A stretch of 64,000 bases of DNA from Labyrinthula sp. Ha (lineage: Eukaryota; Sar; Bigyra; Labyrinthulida; Labyrinthulaceae): NCBI GenBank assembly GCA_015227615.1, contig JAALGZ010000002.1, positions 2,666,001 to 2,730,000 of the forward strand, read 5' to 3'. Position 1 is the first letter of the stretch. Each line of letters begins with the position of its first letter. The notes below the pieces were generated by a model, which worked only from the letters and a program-made list of their open reading frames with translations, ran no database searches and had not been told where the DNA came from. A program made the translations under genes and the position numbers. Shown here piece by piece: positions 46,939 through 58,112 of this stretch.

Positions 46939-48468
46939 CTACATATCAACTATTTCCATGACGTGCTTAAACTTTCCGTACTTTTCAACTCTTTTTAAAA
47001 CTACAGCTGTTCCTTGTTCTCTAACCCATCCTTTACCCTTAATCCAGTTAATGACATCATCCATAACGTCTCCCTCTTCTCCTTTTTCCATCAACTTCAC
47101 CTCACAGGCCCAATTTAACCCAGTAATCTGTCTAGCAACTTTGTCATCCCTACAGACTGCCAAAACTCTACATTTAGGTCTATACTTTGCAACTAATCTA
47201 GCTGCACTTGGATTTTCACTCAAAACAACTACGACATCAGATTCGTTATCTATCGAGCTCTTTACTGCAGAACTACATATCATTTCAAGCTGTCTGAGTG
47301 TTGATTCACGAGCGACCCTAGAGTTATTCTCATGCTTGCTTGAATTAACCATTGCAAGGTACAACTTTTCGTGATTCAACACACTCTCTGCCTCACGACA
47401 AATAGCAGCTAAAGTTTTAACTGAAGCTAGAGGGTGATCTCCAGATGCTGTTTCACCAGAAAGCATCACACAATCTGTTCCATCTAACACTGCATTTGCG
47501 ACATCAGTACTCTCAGCTCTTGTAGGCAGCGGATTTTTTGTCATACTTTCAAGCATCTGTGTTGCAGTAACAACAGGCTTTCCAGCAATATTAGATTTTC
47601 TTATGAGCATCTTTTGCGCAAGGAATACTTTCTCCATCGGAATTTCCATCCCAAGGTCACCTCTAGCAACCATTATAGAATCAAATTCCTCCAAAATTCC
47701 ATCAAAATTATGCAATCCTTCTTGGTTTTCTATTTTTGCTATTAACTTAACTCTTGTTTCTTCTCCATCTGGCATTCCAGAATTTAAGGCACTTTTTACT
47801 AATTGTGCATCCGTTCCAGATTGTACAAAACTGACAGCTACAAAATCAATCTGGGTAGCAAATGCTTTCAAATCATTCGCATCTTTCTCAGTAATAGTTG
47901 GAATATCAACTTTATTTCCAGGTAAGTTCATATTCTTTCTCTCACCCAGAGTTCCGGAATTCAACATCTTTACCACTACACTTTTTTCCTCCGTGCGAAC
48001 TTTGAGCACCTCCATTGCCAGTGCTCCATCAGCAGCTAGAATTCTATCTCCTGGTTTAACACTTTCGCATAACTTATTATATGAGCATGCAAAGCAATTT
48101 GCATCTCCTTTATACTCGTAATCTCCGCACACAATTTCCACTTCACTGTCTTTCACCAATTCAGCCTTTGAATGCTTCAAAAACCCAGTTCTAATCTCTG
48201 GACCCTTTGTATCAAGAAGTATCGCTACATGTTTATCAGGTCGTGCTTCTCTTGCTTTTTGGATATTATCAATTGTCTGCTGATGGCTCTCGTGATCACC
48301 GTGTGAGAAGTTTAGGCGACATATGTTCATACCAGCGTCTATCAGGGACACTAGTGTGTCTACTGAGGAAGAGGAAGGCCCAATAGTACATACTATTTTC
48401 GTTTTTCTTGGCTGCTCGTTATCTTCGAGTACTTTATCAAGCGTAATGTTTTTATAGTGCAGCAGCAT
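46939..48468 (-). CDS. PK: Pyruvate kinase
   Basis: Pyruvate kinase makes ATP and pyruvate from phosphoenolpyruvate and ADP, the last glycolytic step. The 509-residue single-exon protein is full length and complete: TKIVCTIGP near residue 23, NICRLNFSHG at 48-57 (substrate Arg51, Asn53, Ser55, His56), LLDTKGPEIRTG at 84-95, the signature LIAKIENQEGL with catalytic Lys245 and Glu247, MVARGDLGME at 266-275 and TATQMLESMT at 301-310. The C-terminal regulatory domain (about 370-509) ends EIVDM, with no peroxisomal targeting signal; no plastid or mitochondrial presequence is evident, so it is probably cytosolic. The gene stands alone, with more than 6 kb of desert on each side. Confidence 0.97.
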   Translation of the reverse strand: MLLHYKNITLDKVLEDNEQPRKTKIVCTIGPSSSSVDTLVSLIDAGMNICRLNFSHGDHESHQQTIDNIQKAREARPDKHVAILLDTKGPEIRTGFLKHSKAELVKDSEVEIVCGDYEYKGDANCFACSYNKLCESVKPGDRILAADGALAMEVLKVRTEEKSVVVKMLNSGTLGERKNMNLPGNKVDIPTITEKDANDLKAFATQIDFVAVSFVQSGTDAQLVKSALNSGMPDGEETRVKLIAKIENQEGLHNFDGILEEFDSIMVARGDLGMEIPMEKVFLAQKMLIRKSNIAGKPVVTATQMLESMTKNPLPTRAESTDVANAVLDGTDCVMLSGETASGDHPLASVKTLAAICREAESVLNHEKLYLAMVNSSKHENNSRVARESTLRQLEMICSSAVKSSIDNESDVVVVLSENPSAARLVAKYRPKCRVLAVCRDDKVARQITGLNWACEVKLMEKGEEGDVMDDVINWIKGKGWVREQGTAVVLKRVEKYGKFKHVMEIVDM

Positions 48469-48492
48469 TTTTAATTACTTTTGATTTTGATG

Positions 48493-48645
48493 ACGTTCGT
48501 TTTGAGATGCTAACCCTCCGAGACGTTAAATAGTATTGTTATCCATAATTACTTTACTCCCGTATACCATTAACAGTTGAACTTGAGCAGTTATATTATA
48601 ATTTGCATAGAGTTAATCAACTTCCCTTTGAATCTATGACGTCGT
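48493..48645. promoter_or_regulatory. Pyruvate kinase upstream motifs: GTCTCG and two TGACGT cores
   Basis: CGAGAC at 48519-48524 (GTCTCG on the gene strand) lies 50 bp upstream of the start. TGACGT-containing sites occur near 48490 (TGATGACGTTCG) and near 48640 (TGACGTCGTC), resembling CRE/bZIP cores. Proposed from sequence only. Confidence 0.3.
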
Positions 48646-50961
48646 CGCTGAATATAAAAAATTTTGGGTAAATGCGTTCCAAATGCCGGAGTAATTTTGG
48701 GAAATTTACTATCTTTTATTGGTTTCTTTCAACTCTTATTCATATGGTTTTGGTACCCAATAATTAGCTGAACTGTTCTAAATTCAACTACAACGTGTAC
48801 TGATTTTTTTTACAAAACTTGATGATTAAATTTTTAACTATTTATTTTAAAGTGAAACATTAATTCGAGAATAGAGTATTGCATTGAACCTGGTAAACTA
48901 ACAATTTCTAATTCTCGCATTGGAGTTCGAAAGCTGTCAGGTAAAATAGTTGTCCTCAAAATAGTTTTCATCACGAGATTGAGATTATCCACATCAGTGC
49001 TTCTAAAGGTTTCTGTGAGAGGTTAATAAAATAGAATATATTAAGCTAAACCATGAATGCTTGCCCGTTTCCATTGTGCTTTGTTCAGTTTAGATTCCCA
49101 AGATGTGTTCAATGTTCTACTTGAATATAACCACTGGTTTCTCCTAAGATTAGTAACGTGCACCAGAAGTGTCCTTAAGCTGAAGGCTTGATGAATCTCA
49201 TAGATCTTCCGCAGCTCACACATATGGTATCTGAATAATTTCAACATTTAACAATTGTCGTATGTTATAGCCAGCAAATTTGAACTTATGAAAGGAATCA
49301 TCGATAAACTTGCCGAACACTAAAGAGCTCATTGATAGCCTGCTGAAACTCCTGTGACAAAAAAGTTGTCATTTTTTGTCATTATAGTTGAGCGAAGGAG
49401 CGACTGAATATTTTCTAAGCAATACCTGCCAGGTTCCCGGGTAAATAGTCAAAAAGTGACAACAAAACTCAGAATGGTATCCTCAAGGCCATCAGGTGCT
49501 ACGTTTATGTGTCTGAGAACCTAGACTATATGCATTTCATTGTAACTCTGAGTTTGTTTTACCTCATACAAGCAGGCGGTTTAAGGCACTAAAATTAGGT
49601 TCCCTGTAAGAGCCGAAATCAAAGATAATTAAATCTGTTTTTAATCATTACAAATGCAACATCATATTCCTCAACCTTTATTTGACTTTACTTGGTGACT
49701 TGCTTCTTATCGAACAGGGCCTTTGAAAAACTGTTACCTCCTTTGTACATTTTAATTATTAGGTGTAGTTGCCAGCTAGATTTGATCGTTTATTTCATGA
49801 TTTGACCATGCTGATGGAGGTGCTATGACTCAGTTTCTTTTCCTTCTCCCGCACTAAAAGCAGAGATCTTAGTACCGAACTAGATGAATGCTTCATCTAA
49901 ACACCCAGGTTAACCTTTTGGGAGGAGGCAACTCATACTCTGTCATTGAATTTAGAAATTTGGCTAAAAATTTGGATAGAAGCATTCTTTGAGAGTCAGC
50001 TATAGAGTGAGCCTTTCTTCAACGTGTACTTTCTCCTTACTAAATATTAATTATTTTGCGTTTTTTCAGAAGAAGGGAAAAAATATACTTAATTATTTCG
50101 TGCCAGACTAGTAGCATCTAAATCCCTAACTTAATTTCAACCATTCTTTTTGCAAAAAAACTTATAAATTTGGAAGCAGGTTGATATCACTTCATGGTGG
50201 ACAGCTCTACTGCACTATGCAGTGTTACATTCTTTGTGGATCTCTCTTAGTATGAACCTTCCTCTTTTGTGACTATAATGTACTTTAGCGAGTTAAGACC
50301 TAATTTGTTTTACTTTTGTATTTCATTTACCACTATTAAGCTTTGTCCTAGCATAACTTTGTTTGAACTGGTATAACTCTCCTGTTTTATATCGTAAGAA
50401 GCTTTCCTATCGGTAGAGTATTAATAATTCACTAAGAAACAAAGATATAGCAAACAGTGGACCCATAACTCTATTTTAAACAGCTCCGTAATTGAATTTA
50501 CCAAGCTTTTCATTTAGTGAGCATTTGACAGATGCTTAATATATAAACTCTTCCAAAAATCTTCAAAGTGTGGTCATGTGAGGTATTACCACATTAGCCA
50601 CCTGACATCACCGGTGTTCTCGAAGCGCAACGCAAATGAGGACTTTTAAACCGCTGTGTCCCCTGAACAACTCTAATGCGTCATGAAGTAATACTTTGAA
50701 TGACCCAACTATTGTATAAATTCAACTTCTTTAGCAGTACTACAAGAGTTTAATTTTCTAAAGCTCAAAACGCACACATATCACCATAATGGTAGGGTTT
50801 CCACACAATAAAAAATCAGTATGGATATACCACAGAAATTACTTAATAGCGAGGAAGATAACAGTAAGCTGCAGACAATAAATTAAATTATTATTCAATT
50901 ACAGTTTTGAAAATAATACTAGTTTAAAAGGCCTACCTTCTGCGCTGACTCTACTTACTAC

Positions 50962-51186
50962 TAGGGGTGTTTTTTGCTAAAAATTATTAATAATTATTTG
51001 ATAATCATTTTGATTCCGATTATCAACAAAAGTAATTTGGCTTTGATTTTTATGAAATGATTCTGATTTAAATTAGATCATCAACAATCAATCAAAATGG
51101 TTGGAGATTTATCAGAATAAATCAGTAAGAAAAATAGTGGAAGTTTTCTTATTGATAACTTATCAATAAATTAAACCCCACCCTTA
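50962..51186 (-). mobile_element. hAT-like short non-autonomous element, copy B
   Basis: A 225-bp AT-rich element bounded by TAGGGGTG on the left and CCACCCTTA on the right, that is, imperfect short terminal inverted repeats of the hAT type. It aligns in reverse orientation to copy A and to copy C along nearly its whole length. I do not find a convincing 8-bp target-site duplication. Confidence 0.7.
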
Positions 51187-54100
51187 TTTAATGTGGATTA
51201 TTCTATTAAAGTTTATTTGACAGTTTCTTCCATTCTCCTTATATAAGATTCAATTATTAGTCCATATCACCAAGTTAGGGTAACATGATAATTTTAAGGC
51301 ATTTTTCTATAATCTGCAGCCTGGGCTTACCAAATGGTATCGCGAATACCTTCATGAACGGATGGGTCAAAGTTTCTTCCCACTTGATATAGCATAGTTA
51401 TATCACTGATTATTTATGTATTACTGAAATTTATATTGAGTTACTCGTTCTATTGTTGCACCTACTGATTTGTATTTAGAAGAATGTATATATCCATCGG
51501 CTTTTTTCAGTCGTTCTGAGTCTACATATTTGCTTAACTGTGGATATACTGCTACAATATAAAAATAATTCAGATTTTTGAAAAGGTTCGATAAAATTGA
51601 GACGTAGGCACTAAATCTCGACTTCTGTGACTATGAGAACACAAATATTTAAATTTTGAGTTAGCACAATAAAACTTGTTAAATCTCACATTTCATTTCT
51701 ACTCTGGAATCTGCACAGATTATCATAATCTTTTCCATTAATATGAATAACATTGTGCTTTTTTTGCTTATTAGAATTAAACCAGGAAAAATATTCAACC
51801 GATGTGAACTGCATTGCTCTCCATAGTATAATGTTCTTTGTAGATAATATTTTAAACGAAAAGAAAATCAAGCAAGTTCTCCAGCCAAGAAGTATAACTG
51901 GCAGCCATTAGGAAGCTCAACTGACCGCCAACATTGACTAGATGGCATGTGAACTTGAAGATGCTAACGAGACTTTTTAATCAATTCTATAAATCCTTGA
52001 TAGCAAATGTGAGTTGAAAATTATATTAACTTATTTTCAAAGAATACAGACATGGAAAGGCCTCTATGATCAACTGTGGACCAGAGGTACAGAACTCATA
52101 ATAAATTATGAGTCGAAACCAAGATAGATCTAAAATTAATGTATTGAAAGTGATAACTTCTCTGCTTATTACTCATTTTACTCATTTTGATGGGCTCGAT
52201 ATATTTGAACACTTGTCAAGGAACGACAAAGTTATCGATGATAATGATACATTTGCTGACAAGAAATCATGATGTGCTTCAAGGATTTCTTACCCAGGTA
52301 CTATGTCAAATCATACTCGAACAGAATTTTTGCTATACTTTAAAAGTGACAAAGATTTTTACTTGACAGGACTTTATCTGATAAAGGGGTCAGTTAGAAC
52401 TCTATGGGTGTGATATTATATACTTATCGGCCAAATAGTAAAAACAGCACTATAATATGATTATCACAAATCTAGGATGCTTAGCCTAAGAAGTATCAAT
52501 CAAATACTAAACCACAAAGTGAATAGACTACTTTGTATATTAAATACAAACATACTCAATACTTTCAACATTTCCACGACAAGAAATACGTTTTTATCAT
52601 TACTACTTTATCAAAAACTCCTGAAGAGAAGAAAGAAACATTTTGAAGTGGTCTATTAGCTTTGTGCAACACTTCTGCTTATCAAATTAACTATTTACTT
52701 TTCTAGGCATAGTGGAATTTAGCTGATACTATATTTAGTAACCTGTAATCTTAATTACCTAACAGATGGAATGACTTAAAACAGTCTATCAACTAGAGGT
52801 GATATAACCTTAGTCTTTTCTGTCGTATTTATACTTTCTGTTGTATTTCAGCAACAAAAAAACTATACTTTAATTTTTTAGCATTTTATTATGATATTAT
52901 TTTTTGAGTAGTTTTTTTTCATATGGATAACTTTACCTCTTAAAGTAAGATTTCTGCAAAATACTCGCATTCAGGATCAACTTAAATAAAATAGAACCAA
53001 TGAACGCTGTCTTTCACATTAAGCCCGTTGACACCTTACAAGCAGGTAGGTAGTCAAAATATCTAGTCTTCAATGACATAAGCTACAGAAATAAGCTCAT
53101 TGTCGGTGATTTTAATAAATAACCAGTACCCTTGAGGAAATTAAAAATAGTGACATCAAAGTACTGGAAATACATAAGTAGAAAATATCTCCCAGAAGTG
53201 CATCCTACGGTGCACTTATTGCTGCGTATTAAAATAGAACACACTCTAATTTTCTCTAATTATGATTTCTTGTAGTATAATTGAACAAAGAGATACAGAA
53301 ATAGTGTATAAAAAGAGAAATGGTTCATGAATCTGTTAAATTGATGAACTTTTTATTAAGATTATCTCAATATCAAAATACACTCAGAGAAGTATGAATT
53401 ACAAATAAAGTCTCTTAAAAAATTGGTTATTTACAACTCTACTATAGACTTCCTTCCTATTATCTGGAGAATGTTTTAATAGTTGTTATCCTGAGAAATT
53501 TCTCTTGCAAAATAAAACTCTTTTTAGCTCTTGACAGTCAAACCAAAACTGCAGTAACTAGAAAAACAAAGGCAATAAGCTGCATACTACGGTCCTCTAA
53601 TAATTGTAACTGCAGCTAGACAACATAGGGAGAGAGATTTTTGAAAGATTATAGTATGTTTGTCATATTTTTGATGTAAAATTTACACAGAAAGATCGAA
53701 GACATTATAGATATGATTCATCCTCCGATGAACCATTTATTACAATAGATATAAAAGATACTTTACAAACTTTATTTCTAGGTATATTATGTTAATCTGA
53801 GAAGATTCTCTTTAGGGCTGATTTTTTTATATAACACTATTGCCATCTCAAAAAGTAAAATTTTAATTTGTGGTCTTAAACGTGAAGAATGTATATTTCC
53901 TACCTAAAAATTGAGGGAAAAGCTAAGATAAAACTTAGGATGGGTAATGTGAAGTTCATCTCCCTAATCCAAGCAGTAGTTGGCATCAAGATCTTAATAA
54001 CTTGTACTAAACCCTTGTAACTCAATATGTTTCTCATATATGCATACACAAACTCCAACCTGCTAAATATTCCTATTTAGCTGACCCTTCATCCGTTAAA

Positions 54101-54471
54101 ATCCACAAATACTTCCCTTTAACCGAAAATGAACATACTCTCACTCCACCTAATTGGCGGAAATGAACTTAAATACTAGTCCCAAGTTTAATTAACAAAT
54201 ACTTTACATACGAGAAGTTTGATTATATTTCTTGTTCTATTATTAAGCACATATAAAGTAAAAATTATGGATTCTTTATGACTACACTTTCTTAACTTAG
54301 ACTAGGTGTATATTACAAAGTTATTCTCTGCCATAATAGAGAGATGTATACTAAATCTTGTGCCATATATGTACTATGCAAGTGTTCATATTTGGTATAG
54401 CGAAGAAGAGAATATGAAAACAAATTATATAAACAAAAAAAAATTAAGAACAGATGTGAAGCTTAAAAAAA

Positions 54472-55224
54472 CTAACTTCCTATTAAGAAAAAACCACCCA
54501 TAACAAAGAACAAACACCCTGAATTGCAAAAAGTTATAAACACTCTAAACCTTTTCAAGTTTCTCTTTGCTATCATCGTTCCAGTCCAAGGACAAAAATG
54601 ATCAGGTTCTTCAACTACAAGACCAATTTCTCTATCATAAAACTGATGTCTACTTTTATATATCCCAACTCTATCATCCCAAAACATTCTCTTGTTTGTC
54701 ATTTCTGCATGAATTGAATCACTTTTCCGTCTATGTACTAAAGGAACAATACCAGGATTGGAACATGCAGTTAGAAAGTAGGAAATTAAAGAACCAAGCA
54801 GTAACATGATACCAATTGAAGCGAAAATCAAAAACGTCGTATCTTGAAACGGATCTTCCATCGACACACCGACTACTCCAATTGTTCCGAGTGCGACAAA
54901 TATCATGGCAACAGTGACAAATATTACCATCGGCCAACATGGACCTAACATACACATGCTATCTGGAATTTCTATCGATTTATCTTCTGTGAGGTTTATT
55001 TTCTTGTGGGAAAACACTTTCAAAACAAACATGTTCCCAATCTTATGTAAATAGCAGCAGTGCGGCATATCCGGTACAGAATTTGCTATTCGACGATTAA
55101 TAACAGTTGGTTTTTTGATTTCATAGATTAAATAAGGTTTTTCCAAGATGTTTTGAAATATTGAAGATGAGTTTGAGGAGGTTTCGTTGTCGATGTCATG
55201 TTTTATCTCATTTGCAGTTTCCAT
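54472..55224 (-). CDS. DHHC-type protein S-acyltransferase, atypical cysteine-rich domain
   Basis: DHHC enzymes attach palmitate to cysteines of membrane proteins. Here two helices (VIFVTVAMIFVALGTIGVVG and TFLIFASIGIMLLLGSLISY) are followed by the SNPGIVP version of the DPG motif, then EEPDHFCPWTGTMIAKRN, which is the catalytic motif with Phe in place of the second His, and a third helix ending at the stop. The usual zinc-binding CxxC and HCxxC ligands before the motif are absent; the segment reads FWDDRVGIYKSRHQFYDRE instead. The fourth helix expected after the third is missing, so the protein is about 250 residues and may be truncated or continue through an unrecognised tiny intron. The open frame extends to 55323, but I chose the ATG at 55224 because the residues before it add an improbable extra N-terminal hydrophobic segment. 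S-acylation activity is uncertain. Confidence 0.75.
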   Translation of the reverse strand: METANEIKHDIDNETSSNSSSIFQNILEKPYLIYEIKKPTVINRRIANSVPDMPHCCYLHKIGNMFVLKVFSHKKINLTEDKSIEIPDSMCMLGPCWPMVIFVTVAMIFVALGTIGVVGVSMEDPFQDTTFLIFASIGIMLLLGSLISYFLTACSNPGIVPLVHRRKSDSIHAEMTNKRMFWDDRVGIYKSRHQFYDREIGLVVEEPDHFCPWTGTMIAKRNLKRFRVFITFCNSGCLFFVMGGFFLIGS

Positions 55225-55440
55225 TTGTAAGTGTGTTGTTTTATTACACACTTGAGATTTCGCCACGTCATTAGTGTAAAATATAAATACTGATATATAC
55301 GTTAAGAGATAACTGAGATACACAAAAGCACATTTTTAAATATTCGGAGAGTGGTCATTGAAGCTTCAAACCACGTTAAATTCGAATACAGAGCGTGGAA
55401 AAAGAACTTTTAAGCAAACATAACTAGTAGACTCCCTGTC

Positions 55441-55950
55441 TATAGATACCGAAGATCCCGCAGGCAAGTTTTTGTAATATACTTAGGCGGACGCAGGTAC
55501 GAACTCTACGAAGCACAGAGCAGAAGAGGCACTAGTAATAGCGAGCAGAGGTTATTTAATATGTCAGCAGAGCAAAGTGAGGATGTGAGAAGCGGTGGAA
55601 ACCCCCACTCTGCCACTTCTAACACCCCTGCACTCACATTAGATGAGTCCTTGATTGAGGCAATAAAACAGCTTGGTTCACCGACGGTAAGACCCCCCAG
55701 ATTAGAGAAGCTTACGTCGCTGGATCGAGAGTCTCTCACCGATTTTGTAATTCGCTTTAAGAGAGCGAGAAACAGAAACCCGCTCATGGAAATTAATGAG
55801 TGGCTCAGTGGAACAGTCTTTCTGAACATCCGCGCGCATGGCGTTAACCCGGATGACACGCTCGCCACCTTAAAGCATTTGGAAAATATTTTAAAGATTC
55901 AGAACGACACATTTTAGGTGGGCCATGTGGCCATTTAGATTTTTCTTTTT
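55441..55950 (+). mobile_element. Retroelement-like fossil with Gag-like ORF
   Basis: This roughly 0.5-kb patch is clearly richer in G+C than its surroundings. It contains an ORF (55561-55917, 118 codons) whose second half (LTSLDRESLTDFVIRF and following) has the helical pattern of the N-terminal Gag region of LTR retrotransposons. I see no reverse transcriptase, no nucleocapsid motif and no clear terminal repeats, so only a remnant is present. It is probably an LTR-type element of undetermined family. Its retained composition suggests it is younger than the hAT-like copies. Confidence 0.4.
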
Positions 55951-57197
55951 TTTTCCGGTTTTACTTGAATATTACAATAAAAGGGTTCCCATTTCCAAAT
56001 ATTGTGTACTGACATTATAAAATGAAGGGGAAATAGGCAAGTTTAAGAAAAGAATAAGAGAAAAAAAAAAGACGTACTTTAGCTCTCTTTACCGGATGTA
56101 TTGCTCAGTTAGAAGAAGTTGGGATGATACGTGTTACGATACTAGGCTGACGTTCATCAACAGTATACAATCTTGAAGTTACAAACTAGAGTGTTATCTC
56201 GTAGTTTAAGATACATAAAAGAAATAACGTTTCTAATATAGTTTCTCTTTCCTCAACTTCAGTGTATCGGCTCATGTTCTATCTTAGTAGTAGGTAAGAA
56301 ATGGAGAAGCTGACTTATTCTGAGGCCAAGTTTCATTTCCTCTTGAAGCTTCACGTAATCTGATGCAGTTCAGAAAAACGACAGCTATTAGTAGTACCCA
56401 GTTAATATCCCGCTGCTAATTGGGATAAATTTTTTGCGTGCCCTTTACCTTTAGTTCGAATGAAATGTATCACATCCTTGATCAATGACTTTGGAACACT
56501 TAAACTGATGGAATAAACCAACCTTTGCGGTTAACAAATCTACGGCCAGTTTTTCAAACATCAAACATCATAATCAAGTTAAGAAATGTTTTATGTTGTT
56601 GTGAGCTTAGGAAAATACTGGAGCATGGGTGTATTTAATGCTCTGGAAGAAAATCTAAGTCCTAACTTGCACACGTATGTCCTGAGTTGAAAGGGCTGAG
56701 AACACCGAAAGGGAGTCTTATATCATTGGTTGTGAGATTGAGTTCTACTATTGTTAGTTTTTTATAATTACTATTGATTATTTTTCTTTCTATCTCAGCG
56801 TTCCATATTTCTGGGCTTATTGCATAGAGACAAAGATTTGAAACATTATCCTATACGTACAACGTGAATATAGTAAAGCAGCCAGAGTACTTCTGCTCGG
56901 AGTATATCCTCAGTAGTATGGAGTGAAGAAAATTATACAATGAAATTAATGACCAATAAATCATTTTTGCACTCTAATATACTTACCACGTATCAGAAAC
57001 GTAAATCTCTTCTTTTCACACCTTGAAATAGAGTTGGAGCGTTACTCTTTTTTGAGGCTATATAACATGTTGAACCTGGCGAATAGCCGAGGGGCGTTAA
57101 CATAGAAGCTGTTTAAATGAAAAAAACCTAAATACTAAAAGGAACGTTGGTTTAGTTGCTAATATCGAACTAATAGTTAGATGCAAGTTTCTGAGTC

Positions 57198-57209
57198 ATA
57201 TATATATAT
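57198..57209. repeat. (AT)n microsatellite
   Basis: Six AT dinucleotides in a gene desert. Confidence 0.85.
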
Positions 57210-57899
57210 TGTAACAGAAGCAGTAACATCCCTGGCCCAAGATTCACAATAATTGCTCCTGGGCTAAAAAGCTTAAAAGAGTGGCTAAAAGTCTATAGCT
57301 TTACTTGTAACTTAACCCCTCTTTTGCCGCGGAAAGAATAATACAAATAAGGTTCAACTCTAGTTATCTTAAGCGTATGTTTCACTAGCAATTCTTACAA
57401 GCCACAATAAATGAATTATGGTTGCCAAGTAATACCTAGCAGGCATTACAGCGAATTTTCTTGTAGATGAACTAGTAAAAATTCCTAAGAACCCATCACA
57501 ATCTTAGACATTGTGCAAATGATGCAAGGTTAATCTCTAATGAAGAACCAACCATTGAAGCTACTTCACGAAACTTACCATAAGTAGGATCATCAAAATT
57601 CGTTACATATAATGGTTAAGACCTTTTAACCAATTTAAATGTTGTATCGCATACTGGTAAGTCCTATGGAGCTATCTTATTAATAGGTTATGTACCTATT
57701 CTTTAATATATTTAAAACAATGAAACTGTACAGGTACATGGCACCCTGAAGGTAATTTGTAGGCAGCATAGGACTCGTGTTGCTTTTACCCTTTCCTGGA
57801 ATGTCTATTAAAGTATGCATAAGGTCTTCAACATTTTCCGAATAGGTGCTTTTAGTTGAATAAAAACTGAATAGTGTTTAACGGATCATTTTACATAAC

Positions 57900-58112
57900 T
57901 AGGGTGTTGGTTTTATTTCTTAAAGATTAATCAATGAATTTCTTGTACATATTTTGCTTAGTAATTATCATAGATATAGAAAAAACCATTTTGATTGGTT
58001 ATGAGAAGCAATCGATCTTAATCAAGAAGTTAGGTCTTTGTTGATAATCAAACGCAAAATAACGATCAAATAGTTATTTATTAATATTATTATCAAATTT
58101 GTTTCCCACCTA
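57900..58112 (+). mobile_element. hAT-like short non-autonomous element, copy C
   Basis: A 213-bp AT-rich element starting TAGGGTGTTGG and ending TTTCCCACCTA. It is in the same orientation as copy A and aligns with copy B reversed (shared ACCATTTTGATTG, TTGTTGATAATC and ATCAAAT...ATTATT blocks in the same order). It has no coding capacity, and its flanks show no clear target duplication. Confidence 0.65.

Larger units (their letters stand above)
48469..54471. other. Gene-poor AT-rich region
   Basis: No supportable gene; open frames reach 68 codons. The first 200 bp are the upstream region of pyruvate kinase. A short hAT-like element lies at 50962-51186. Confidence 0.65.

Noticed and set aside
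47603-48121. 172-codon plus-strand ORF inside pyruvate kinase
   Set aside because: Antisense shadow of a highly conserved gene.
55506-55868. 120-codon minus-strand ORF
   Set aside because: It is the antisense shadow of the Gag-like ORF in a GC-richer patch.
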